NCBI GenBank assembly: GCA_039930945.1
Contig: JBDTSW010000041.1
Coordinates: forward strand, 1 to 17,671
Length of the DNA: 17,671 nt
From: JBDTSW01 sp039930945
GTDB taxonomy: Bacteria > Actinomycetota > Thermoleophilia > Solirubrobacterales > 70-9
Direction: 5' to 3'
Position numbers and translations under genes: made by a program
In this document: piece after piece, positions 1-6,768 of the stretch
How positions within the stretch are numbered: position 1 is the stretch's first letter
Layout of the letters: each line of letters opens with the position of its first letter
Notes under the pieces: model-generated
What the model saw: only the letters and a program-made list of their open reading frames with translations
What the model was told of the DNA's origin: nothing
Databases searched by the model: none

Positions 1-1365
1 CGCAACCATGCAGGCGGCCACGGCGGAGCGGGCCGCCGAGCTGCGGACGCCGGCGCCGAACATCACCCGGAGCATCGATCCCAGCAGGGCGACGTACAGG
101 GCCAGGCCGACCACGCCCTGTTCCGCCGCGACCGTCAGCGGCTCGGAGTGTGAGGTCGTCGTCTCGGTCTCGCGGATCTGGTCGAAGTAGGCGCGCCCGA
201 AGGCCCCGGAGCCCCAACCGAGCAGGGGACGGTCCTCGGCCAGCTCGAGCCCGCCCTCGACCAGCCCCACCCGGCCGCTGGTGACCTTGTTGATGCCTCG
301 TTCGGGGCCGTTGTCGTCCCCGCCCGCTCCGCCCAGTGCGAAGAAGGCGGCCGCGACCGCGACCGTCGCCGCAGCAGCCGCGGCCGCGCCCCAGAGGCCG
401 TGGCGCAGCCCGGCGAGGACGATCAGCCCGATCAGCAGGGCGATGAAGCTGGTGATCGAGAAGGTGAGGACCAGCGCCGCCAGCAGCACCAGCCCGGTGG
501 CGGTCGCCAGCGCCGCCCATCCGCCACCGCGCGACCAGGCGACGCCCGCGCCGAGGACGATGATCACCAACGCCAGGTAGCGCCCGAGGACGTTGGGGTC
601 GTGGAAGACCGAGTTGACGCGGAAGAACGGCTTGATCTGGTTCGACTTGAGCAGCTCGCTGTTGAGGATCAGGTCGCGGCTCGCGTACTCGGCGAAGGCG
701 ACCAGCGCGTAGCCGACGGCGATCGCGGCGATGGCGATCGCGGCCGATGCCAACAGCCGCTCGCTCCAGCGCACGTCGGCAAGCAGCATGAACAGGGCGC
801 CGAACGGGGCCAGGAAGAAGCAGACGTTCTCGATCGCGTTGGAGACGTCCGCGCTGTACAGCGCCTGGAGGGCGTAGACGACGAGCGCCGCCGCCAGCAG
901 CCGGCGCAGCCAGACGACCGGGCGGGGCTCGGGCCGGAGCGCCCGCGGCGGCGTGGCCCCCGGCCCGAACTCCTCCCAAAGCGCGCTCGCCAGCCCGGCC
1001 GCGATAACCAGATACAGCGGCACCAGCAGGCTCGAGGTCTCACCGGCGATGCGCATCGGCAGTCGCAGCGCCAAGACCGCGAAGGCGAGCACCGGAAACG
1101 CCCAGCGCCAGCGGCGGAAGGCCCAGACCGCCGTCGGGATGACGACCGCCAGCAGCAGCGCCCCGGCGCCGATCAGCGCCGGGCTCGACCGCAGGTCGGC
1201 GAAGCGCGGGTCGTCCCAGACGTCCCCGGCCAGCAGGGCCAGGGCGGCGGCCAGCGCCACCGTCAGCGCGATCCAGCGCCAGCGCCGTCCGGGCGCCGAG
1301 ATCGCCGCCGCCGTCCCGCCGCAGGCGACCAGCAGCCCGACCGCCTCCAGCGGAGAGGCCGTCAC
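1..1365 (-). CDS. O-antigen ligase / Wzy-like polysaccharide polymerase, 3' end beyond window
   Basis: The reading frame is open for 455 codons and runs off the left edge, so the C-terminus is missing. The protein is a string of hydrophobic membrane segments. Late in the visible part is the long extracytoplasmic loop typical of the Wzy_C family (PF04932): a GWGSGAFGRAYF stretch, then a TSHSEPL motif with the conserved His, then AAEQGVVGLALYV leading into the next helix. Members polymerise or ligate undecaprenyl-linked glycans on the outer face of the membrane. The start is a GTG overlapping the upstream gene's TGA (GTGA, 1362-1365), so the two are probably translationally coupled. It is the last visible gene of an operon with a nucleotide-sugar dehydratase. 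The family call is firm. Whether it acts as polymerase or ligase, and on which glycan, cannot be told from sequence. Confidence 0.85.
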   Translation of the reverse strand, partial: MTASPLEAVGLLVACGGTAAAISAPGRRWRWIALTVALAAALALLAGDVWDDPRFADLRSSPALIGAGALLLAVVIPTAVWAFRRWRWAFPVLAFAVLALRLPMRIAGETSSLLVPLYLVIAAGLASALWEEFGPGATPPRALRPEPRPVVWLRRLLAAALVVYALQALYSADVSNAIENVCFFLAPFGALFMLLADVRWSERLLASAAIAIAAIAVGYALVAFAEYASRDLILNSELLKSNQIKPFFRVNSVFHDPNVLGRYLALVIIVLGAGVAWSRGGGWAALATATGLVLLAALVLTFSITSFIALLIGLIVLAGLRHGLWGAAAAAAATVAVAAAFFALGGAGGDDNGPERGINKVTSGRVGLVEGGLELAEDRPLLGWGSGAFGRAYFDQIRETETTTSHSEPLTVAAEQGVVGLALYVALLGSMLRVMFGAGVRSSAARSAVAACMVA

Positions 1366-1778
1366 CCGGAGACCAGCCTGACGCGCCTCGGGAAGACCAT
1401 GTCGCGGTCCTGGTTGGGCAGCACCACCCGCAGCCGGTAGCGCCCCGGCGGCGCGAACTGGCCCGAATCCATGCGGCCGTCCCAGGTGTATGTGACCGGC
1501 TCGTCTGCGCTCAGGTGCACGGACTCGTCGAGGGTCCGCGTCTGCCTCAGGTTGCGGCCGACGATCGATACCTCCGCCTCTTGGTCCGACTCGCGCACGA
1601 AGAAGGTGATCACGGCCACGTCGGGCTTACCGTCGCCGCGCGGGGAGAACTTGGCCGGCAGCACGGGCACCTCGAGCACCAGGTCCGGCGAGCGCGAGGC
1701 GACGACCAGCCCGGTGGCGACCAGAGCGGCGACGAACAGGGTCACGAAGAGCGCCGTCGCCCTCGAATGCTGCGTCAA
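1362..1778 (-). CDS. membrane-anchored FlgD-Ig-like domain protein
   Basis: A 138-residue protein with one N-terminal membrane segment (about residues 8-27) and a small extracytoplasmic beta domain. Two signatures suggest the FlgD/CHU_C-like immunoglobulin fold: FSPRGDGKPDVA near residues 44-55, and TWDGRMDSGQFAPPGRYRL near residues 98-116 (a Trp-Asp-Gly turn, then a Pro-Gly-x-Tyr strand). Such domains are usually structural or adhesive modules on exported proteins; here the domain stands alone. The start is TTG, overlapping the preceding TGA (TTGA, 1775-1778), and the end overlaps the next gene's GTG, so it is locked between its neighbours. Its position between LytR_C proteins and an O-antigen ligase suggests an accessory role in surface-glycan assembly. 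The function is not recognised, and the fold call rests on motifs only. Confidence 0.7.
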   Translation of the reverse strand: MTQHSRATALFVTLFVAALVATGLVVASRSPDLVLEVPVLPAKFSPRGDGKPDVAVITFFVRESDQEAEVSIVGRNLRQTRTLDESVHLSADEPVTYTWDGRMDSGQFAPPGRYRLRVVLPNQDRDMVFPRRVRLVSG

Positions 1779-2560
1779 GCGCTGGCCCGGTCCTCGCCGG
1801 CGATCACGACCACGTCGGCCCCCTCGCTCAGCCGCTGCACGCGGCGGTCGATCGGTTGCACCGGACCGACCCCGAGGTCCTTGGCGAGCGAGCGGGCCTC
1901 GCGCTCGTGGCCCTCTTCGAAGCGCACCACGGTCTGGTCGAACGGCTGCGGGATCGTGGTCACGGCGGCGAGGTCGAATCCGTTGGCCTCGACGTCGTCG
2001 CCGACCTTGGCCCCGAGGCCCGGGACGGTGGTGCCGTTGAGGACCGCGACCGAGACCTCGGCCGGGTCGATCGCTCCGGTCCTGGGTGCCCGCTCGGAGC
2101 CGCCCTCATCGAGCAGCAGCTCCGAGCCGAAGATCGCCCCGATCCCGAGGAACACGGCGAGCAGCGCGATCGAGACCATCCAACGTGGCTGCGTGATCGT
2201 GCCGAGGAAGCGCCGCCAGCGGGGGTGGGGCTCGAGCGCCGCGCGCTCCATCGTCACCCGCTCCAGCGCCGGGCGCTCAGAGGTGACCCGCTGGGCCGGG
2301 GTCACCGCGGGCTCTGGCTCGGGCTCGGGCGGCGGCGGGGTGCCGAGCAGCTCCTCGAGCTCGGACTCGGCCCGGTCCAGCAAGACCTCGCTCGCAGCCA
2401 CGTCCTCGGCCGGGTGGGCGGGCTCGCGCTCCATCCAGACGACCAGCCGCCTGAGGTCGCGGCGCTGCGAGAAGTAGAGCGGCAGCAGGAGGAGGATGCC
2501 GAGCCCGGCGGCGATGGCGACGATCCCCCCGGCCCTGTCGATCACCTCGGTGAGATCCAC
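1775..2560 (-). CDS. two-pass membrane protein with C-terminal LytR_C domain (copy 2)
   Basis: A 261-residue protein with a membrane segment near residues 12-30, then a basic stretch (SQRRDLRRL). A Glu/Pro-rich linker follows, including PPPPEPEPEPA near 75-85 and a ten-residue tandem repeat at 91-110. A second membrane segment lies near 128-147. The C-terminal domain (about 168-257) begins VSVAVLNGTTVPGLG, the hallmark of LytR_C (PF13399). Positive charges flank the linker, so it should be cytoplasmic and LytR_C external. The domain usually follows a catalytic LCP phosphotransferase domain, which is absent here, as in mycobacterial VirR. The start is a GTG preceded by a strong ribosome-binding site (2567-2575). 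It lies 20 bases after a paralogue of the same layout. An accessory role in attaching wall glycans is inference. Confidence 0.8.
   Translation of the reverse strand: MDLTEVIDRAGGIVAIAAGLGILLLLPLYFSQRRDLRRLVVWMEREPAHPAEDVAASEVLLDRAESELEELLGTPPPPEPEPEPAVTPAQRVTSERPALERVTMERAALEPHPRWRRFLGTITQPRWMVSIALLAVFLGIGAIFGSELLLDEGGSERAPRTGAIDPAEVSVAVLNGTTVPGLGAKVGDDVEANGFDLAAVTTIPQPFDQTVVRFEEGHEREARSLAKDLGVGPVQPIDRRVQRLSEGADVVVIAGEDRASA
2231..2290 (-). repeat. tandem 30-bp repeat coding two similar decapeptides
   Basis: Within the linker of the second LytR_C protein, residues 91-110 read RVTSERPALE then RVTMERAALE, two in-frame units differing at two positions. It looks like a local duplication in the predicted cytoplasmic linker between the two membrane segments. 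Confidence 0.6.
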
Positions 2561-2566
2561 GCCGAG

Positions 2567-2575
2567 CCTCCTCCC
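2567..2575 (-). promoter_or_regulatory. strong Shine-Dalgarno site
   Basis: The minus strand reads GGGAGGAGG, six bases before the GTG at 2560. It is one of the two best ribosome-binding sites in the window (the other precedes pbpA) and fixes the start of the second LytR_C gene. Confidence 0.8.
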
Positions 2576-2580
2576 TCAGA

Positions 2581-3336
2581 TCAGAACCCGGCGTCGTCCG
2601 CGCCGATCACGAGAACCAGCGGGGACTCACCGGCCAGCGCTCGGATGTCGGCCGCGATCGGCTCGGCCGGGGTCTCGCCCAGCTCCGATTCGACCGCGCG
2701 CGCGAACTCGGCCGCGTCGCCCTGCGCCTTCGGCTCGAACATGACGATGGTCTCGGCGAACCCCGTTGGCGCGTTGGCCTGGGCGCCGATCTCGTAGCCC
2801 GCCGGCTTCACCACCTCGGTCGCAACCTTCTTCGCGAGCCCCGGGACACCCTGCACGCCGGTGGACGTCTGCGTCGCGTTGAGGACGGCGATCTTCGGCT
2901 TCTGCTCTCGCTTCTGGGCCTTGCGCTCTGCGCGGCTGCCCTTGCCGCCCCCGTCGTCGCCCCCGACGAGGCCGAACCCGCTGGTGAGAACGCCTGCGGC
3001 GACTACGGCTGCGCCCAGCACCCCGAGGACGATCCGCCCGTCGATCGGGCTGCGGCGGTCGAACGCCTGGTAACGGGGCGCCACCGCCCCGGCGATGGCG
3101 CTGCGAAGCCGGGCGAGCCGGCCCGGGCGCTCCTCGGCGGCGGGCGCTCCTCGCGCCTCGGCGGCGGCCGCGGAGGCGGCGGCGGCGGCCGCCGCGCGCT
3201 CGGGCGCGCGCCCCGCCCATTCCCGCAACCGGCGCACGTCGCGCGACTGCTGGAAGATGACGAAGGCGAGGATGGCAAGGCCGACGAAGGCCGCGAGACC
3301 TACAAACGGCCCGATCTTCTCGATCAGGTCGAGCAT
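2581..3336 (-). CDS. two-pass membrane protein with C-terminal LytR_C domain (copy 1)
   Basis: A 251-residue paralogue of the next gene downstream, with the same layout. There is a membrane segment near residues 11-29, then SRDVRRLREWAGRAPER, matching RRDLRRLVVWMEREP in its partner. A very Ala-rich linker (about 46-67) and a basic patch follow, then a second membrane segment near 101-120, a Gly/Lys-rich spacer, and a LytR_C domain (about 148-247) opening with KIAVLNATQ and containing VPGLAKKVA. No catalytic LCP domain is present. The start is ATG, 15 bases after the dehydratase stop, with no clear ribosome-binding site, so translation may be coupled. Both copies retain a recognisable LytR_C core but have diverged strongly elsewhere, which suggests an old duplication and possibly a heteromeric pair. 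The exact function is unknown. Confidence 0.8.
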   Translation of the reverse strand: MLDLIEKIGPFVGLAAFVGLAILAFVIFQQSRDVRRLREWAGRAPERAAAAAAASAAAAEARGAPAAEERPGRLARLRSAIAGAVAPRYQAFDRRSPIDGRIVLGVLGAAVVAAGVLTSGFGLVGGDDGGGKGSRAERKAQKREQKPKIAVLNATQTSTGVQGVPGLAKKVATEVVKPAGYEIGAQANAPTGFAETIVMFEPKAQGDAAEFARAVESELGETPAEPIAADIRALAGESPLVLVIGADDAGF

Positions 3337-3351
3337 GGCAGGTCAGGGAAT

Positions 3352-5241
3352 CTAAGCGTCCAGCTCGACCGGTGCGCTCGCCGGCGTGCCCCCGACCAGC
3401 TCGACCACCCGCGCCGCGAGGTTCGTCTCATCGCCGGAGGCGACCATCTCGGCCAGCTCCTCGACGCTGCGCTCGACCCAGGCGGGCTCCAGCGGAGCGA
3501 GCCTGACCGCTCGGACGATACGGTCGGCCGTGGTCTTGCGCGGCCGCTCGTGGGTGTTGAACAGCTCCTCGTGGAGCTTCTCCCCCGCCCGAGGGCCCGT
3601 GAACTCGATCGCGATGTCGGAGTCGGGCTCGTAGCCCGCCAAGTGGATCATGTTGCGCGCCAGGTCGACGATCTTCACCGGCTCGCCCATCTCCAGCACG
3701 AACACCTCGCCCGAGGAGCCGCCGAGATCGGCGGCCTGGATCACCAGCTGCACCGCCTCGGGGATCGTCATGAAGTAGCGGCTCATCTCCGGGTGGGTGA
3801 CGGTCACCGGGCCGCCGCGCTCGATCTGGGAGCGGAAGATCGGCACGACGCTTCCCGAGGAGGCGAGCACGTTGCCGAAGCGGACGCTGATGAACCGCGT
3901 TCGCGGGTGGCGCTGCCCGGCGGCGTCGACTATCCACTCGGCCATCGCCTTCGACGCCCCCATCACCGTGCGGGGGTTGACCGCCTTGTCGGTAGACACC
4001 AGGACGAAGCGCTCGGCTCCGGCCGCGGCCGCCGTCTCGGAGACCACCCGCGTCGCGATCGCGTTGTTGCGCACCGCCTCCAGGGGATTCGTCTCCATCA
4101 GCGGCACGTGCTTGTAGGCCGCGGCGTGGAAGACGACCTCGGGTCGGAACCGCTGCATCACCTCGAGCATGCGCTCGCCCTCCTTGCAATCGGCGAGCAC
4201 CGCCTCGACGGCGGTGAAGTGCCACTCGCTGGTCAGCTCGCGGTCGATCTCGAACAGCGGGCTCTCGGCGTGGTCGAGCAGGATCAACAGCCTCGGGCGC
4301 ACCCGGGCAATCTGGCGGCAAAGCTCGGCGCCGATCGAGCCGCCGGCGCCGGTGACCAGCACGATCCTGTCCTCCAGGTATGCGCCGACCCGGTCGAGCT
4401 CCATCACCACCGGCTCCCGGCCGAGGACGTCTTCGACCTGGACCTCCCGCAGCTGGCGGGTGAGCTGGACCCCGCCGCGCAGCAGCTCGAACACGGTCGG
4501 GAGAGTCTGGACGGGGACGTCGCGCTCACGAGCGGCGGCGACGACGTTGGCGCGCAGGACCCCGGGCGCGGAAGGAATCGCGATGATCACCTCGTCGGCC
4601 TTGGTGCGGTCGAGGATCGCGCCGATCTCGTCGGTCGTCCCCAGCACCTTCAGCCCCAGGTTCCGCATCCCCCGCTTCTGCGGGTCGTCGTCGACGAAGC
4701 CGATCGCCCGCGTCCCCAGGTTGGGGTTGAGCTGCATCTCGCGGACGACCATCTGGCCGCCGGATCCGGCGCCGACCACCAGCACGGTGCGCGCCTTGCG
4801 CCGCGACGCCGCCCGCGCCGGGCGCTCGGCCAGCGAGCGGCGCAGCAGGCGGGCGCCGCCCGCCATCATTGTCAGCAGCAGGAAGTCGAAGACCACGACC
4901 GAGCGGGGCAGGTCGTCCGCGTAGGGCTGGGCGACCGCGAACACCAGCACCATCAGACCGACGGCGACGGCGATCGCGCGGACCAGCGGCCACAGGTCGG
5001 GAAGCCGGAAGTACCGCCACCACTTCTGGTGCTGGCCGAGCAGCTCGAACACCACCGCCTGACCGATCGCGACCAGCGCGACCGATCCCACCAGCATGTC
5101 CTGGTAGCGCTCGGGGATGCCCCCGGGCACGTCGAGGAAGCGCAGCTTGAAGGCCAGGGCGTAGGCGGCGGCGGCAAGCAGCGCGTCGACCGCGAACTGT
5201 TGCGCGCGCCGCCTGTAGGAGGGGCTTCGCAGGCGCGACAT
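3352..5241 (-). CDS. membrane-bound UDP-sugar 4,6-dehydratase/epimerase, CapD/FlaA1/WbpM family
   Basis: A 629-residue protein at the usual length of the large membrane form. The N-terminal part has about four membrane helices (roughly 17-35, 48-67, 88-105, 114-133). A first Rossmann domain (about 150-275, VGAGSGGQ at 156-163) and a catalytic extended-SDR domain (from about 291, TGAGGSIG at 297-304) follow. The catalytic stretch STDKAVNPRTVMGASK has Met427 where most SDR enzymes have Tyr, with Lys431. This is the Ser-Met-Lys arrangement of WbpM-type dehydratases, which make 4-keto-6-deoxy sugars from UDP-GlcNAc-like donors. I chose the ATG at 5241 over a TTG 45 bases upstream because the extension would run through the divergent promoter region and a -10 box sits 7 bases before this ATG. 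It is first in the glycan operon. The exact sugar is unknown. Confidence 0.92.
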   Translation of the reverse strand: MSRLRSPSYRRRAQQFAVDALLAAAAYALAFKLRFLDVPGGIPERYQDMLVGSVALVAIGQAVVFELLGQHQKWWRYFRLPDLWPLVRAIAVAVGLMVLVFAVAQPYADDLPRSVVVFDFLLLTMMAGGARLLRRSLAERPARAASRRKARTVLVVGAGSGGQMVVREMQLNPNLGTRAIGFVDDDPQKRGMRNLGLKVLGTTDEIGAILDRTKADEVIIAIPSAPGVLRANVVAAARERDVPVQTLPTVFELLRGGVQLTRQLREVQVEDVLGREPVVMELDRVGAYLEDRIVLVTGAGGSIGAELCRQIARVRPRLLILLDHAESPLFEIDRELTSEWHFTAVEAVLADCKEGERMLEVMQRFRPEVVFHAAAYKHVPLMETNPLEAVRNNAIATRVVSETAAAAGAERFVLVSTDKAVNPRTVMGASKAMAEWIVDAAGQRHPRTRFISVRFGNVLASSGSVVPIFRSQIERGGPVTVTHPEMSRYFMTIPEAVQLVIQAADLGGSSGEVFVLEMGEPVKIVDLARNMIHLAGYEPDSDIAIEFTGPRAGEKLHEELFNTHERPRKTTADRIVRAVRLAPLEPAWVERSVEELAEMVASGDETNLAARVVELVGGTPASAPVELDA

Positions 5242-5248
5242 CGGAGCG

Positions 5249-5254
5249 AGTGTA
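5249..5254 (-). promoter_or_regulatory. candidate -10 element for glycan operon
   Basis: The minus strand reads TACACT (TANNNT consensus), ending 7 bases before the dehydratase ATG at 5241. At that spacing transcription would begin at or next to the start codon, giving a leaderless mRNA. No convincing -35 box is visible. Motif inspection only. Confidence 0.45.
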
Positions 5255-5277
5255 AAGGCCTGCACCGGGCGCCTGCC

Positions 5278-5283
5278 TATGAT
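5278..5283 (+). promoter_or_regulatory. candidate -10 element for dedA operon
   Basis: TATGAT differs from the TATAAT consensus at one base and ends 11 bases before the DedA ATG. A start site about 7 bases downstream would leave a leader of only about 5 bases. It lies in the 53-base divergent gap shared with the glycan operon. No clear -35 box is visible. Confidence 0.5.
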
Positions 5284-5294
5284 CAACGCCCTGC

Positions 5295-5927
5295 ATGACG
5301 GACTTCATCGTCGATCCGCTGGTCGAGTTCGCCACCGACTTCATCGATGCGGTCGGGCTGGTCGGCATCTTCCTGCTGATGGCGCTCGAGTCGGCCTGCA
5401 TCCCGATCCCCAGCGAGGCGATCATGCTGTTCGCCGGGTTCAACGTCAGCGAGGGCGACATGACCCTGGTCGGGATCGTCACGGCGGGCGTGCTGGGAAA
5501 CGTCGTCGGCTCCTGGATCGCCTGGGCCGCAGGCTATTTCGGGCGGATTGAGCTGCTGGAGAAGAACCGGCTGATCCACATCAACCACAAGCACCTCGAT
5601 TGGGCCGACTCGTGGTTCAGGCGCCACGGCGACGCCACCGTCTTCTTCACCAGGATGCTGCCGATCATCCGCACCTTCATCTCGCTTCCGGCCGGGGTCG
5701 CGCGGATGCCGTTCTGGCGGTTCACGGCGCTCACCCTGCTGGGTTGTATCCCGTGGGTGCTGATGCTCGGGATCATCGGCCGCGAGGTCGGCGACAGCTG
5801 GGAGCAGTGGCGCGACTACCTGCATTACGGCGACTACCTGGTCGTGGCGGCGATCGTGCTCGGCGCCATCTACCTTCTGATCAGGCGCAGGCGCGAGCCG
5901 CCGGCCGCGGCCGAGACCGGGCCCTGA
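5295..5927 (+). CDS. DedA-family membrane protein (VTT/SNARE-associated domain)
   Basis: A 210-residue integral membrane protein of standard DedA length. Family signatures are clear: an acidic re-entrant motif ESACIPIPSEAIMLFAGF (about 32-49, with Glu32 and Glu41), and the basic motif TRMLPIIRTFISLPAGVARM (about 119-138, with Arg120, Pro123 and Arg126), followed by membrane helices near 143-161 and 181-196. DedA proteins move lipids across the membrane. Some, such as UptA, are implicated in returning undecaprenyl phosphate to the cytoplasmic face. UppP, which makes undecaprenyl phosphate, follows only four bases downstream, so a role in carrier recycling is a reasonable inference here, although other lipids are possible. 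There is almost no leader before the ATG and no ribosome-binding site. Confidence 0.92.
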   Translation: MTDFIVDPLVEFATDFIDAVGLVGIFLLMALESACIPIPSEAIMLFAGFNVSEGDMTLVGIVTAGVLGNVVGSWIAWAAGYFGRIELLEKNRLIHINHKHLDWADSWFRRHGDATVFFTRMLPIIRTFISLPAGVARMPFWRFTALTLLGCIPWVLMLGIIGREVGDSWEQWRDYLHYGDYLVVAAIVLGAIYLLIRRRREPPAAAETGP

Positions 5928-5931
5928 TCCG

Positions 5932-6768
5932 GTGGCACCGGCGGCCGGCGGCGAGCTCGACCCACTCCAGGCGGCCGCACTCGGCCTGATCCAGGGGCCG
6001 GCCGAGCTCTTGCCGGTCTCGAGCTCGGCGCACCTGAATCTGGTGCCGTGGCTGGCCGGATGGAGCTGGCGCGACGCCGACCCCGAGGCGCGCAAGAGCT
6101 TTGAGGTCGCCGTCCACGCGGGGGCCGCGGCTGCGTTGATGATCGGGCAGCGGCGGCTGATCGCCAGCGAGCTGCGCTCGTTCGGCCCGCGCCGCGCCGG
6201 GCTCGTCGCCCTTTCCTTCCTCCCACCTGCCCTCGCCGGCTACCTGTTCGAGCGCCAGATCGAGCGACGGCTCGGTGGGCCCGCCGCCACCGCGGCCGGG
6301 CTCGTCGCGGGCTCGGCGGCGATGGTCGCGGCTGACCGGGCTCCCCAGGAGCGTGGGCCGGGCCAGGCGACGCCGCTGGACGGGCTCGTCCTCGGCCTCG
6401 GCCAGGCGGCGGCGCTGGCGCCGGGCGTCTCCCGCAACGGGGCGACCCTCGCCGCCGCCCGCTGGCGGCGGTTCACGCGCCCGCAGGCGAACCTCCTCTC
6501 CCGCACCGTCGCGCTGCCCGTGATCGTCGGCGCGACCGTGCTCAAGGGCACCCGCCTGCGGCGCCGCGGGATCGAGCCGGGGCTGCGGTCGGCAATCGCG
6601 GTGGGGATCGGTGTCTCCTTCGCCTCGACCCTGGCCTCACAGCGGCTGATCTCGCTGGTCGAGCGAGACCGGGCGCTGTGGCCCTATGCGGTCTACAGGG
6701 TCGGGCTCGCCGCGGCGGTGATCAATCGGCTGCGGAGTGCGCGCTTGCGGTTGAATCCCCGGCGGTGA
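5932..6768 (+). CDS. uppP: undecaprenyl-diphosphate phosphatase UppP (BacA)
   Basis: A 278-residue multi-pass protein of the BacA/UppP family (PF02673), close to the usual length. It dephosphorylates undecaprenyl diphosphate released by wall polymerases, regenerating the lipid carrier. Motif 1 is QGPAELLPVSSSAHL (about 21-35), matching the (E/Q)xxxE plus Ser-Ser-x-x-His pattern with Gln21, Glu25 and His34. Motif 2 is APGVSRNGAT (about 163-172), with Arg167 and Asn in place of the usual Ser after it. The C-terminus is more divergent than in proteobacterial enzymes. The start is GTG, four bases after the dedA stop, with no strong ribosome-binding site. The stop overlaps the purM GTG. Tight coupling with dedA supports joint carrier recycling. 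Confidence 0.9.
   Translation: MAPAAGGELDPLQAAALGLIQGPAELLPVSSSAHLNLVPWLAGWSWRDADPEARKSFEVAVHAGAAAALMIGQRRLIASELRSFGPRRAGLVALSFLPPALAGYLFERQIERRLGGPAATAAGLVAGSAAMVAADRAPQERGPGQATPLDGLVLGLGQAAALAPGVSRNGATLAAARWRRFTRPQANLLSRTVALPVIVGATVLKGTRLRRRGIEPGLRSAIAVGIGVSFASTLASQRLISLVERDRALWPYAVYRVGLAAAVINRLRSARLRLNPRR

Noticed and set aside
400..1440. A 346-codon plus-strand open frame
   Set aside because: It is antisense to the O-antigen-ligase gene and rich in Arg/Gln/Asp/Gly. The minus strand instead gives a continuous membrane protein with Wzy_C motifs.
3160..3205. A GCC/GCG-rich stretch resembling a simple repeat
   Set aside because: It codes the Ala-rich linker of the first LytR_C protein in frame, and I found no regular repeat unit.
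5242..5286. A 15-residue N-terminal extension of the dehydratase from a TTG
   Set aside because: It would place coding sequence across the divergent promoter boxes. The ATG at 5241 starts a typical basic N-terminus before the first membrane helix.
3550..5298. A 582-codon plus-strand open frame
   Set aside because: It is antisense to the dehydratase gene, with low-complexity His/Asp/Arg-rich composition and no motif.
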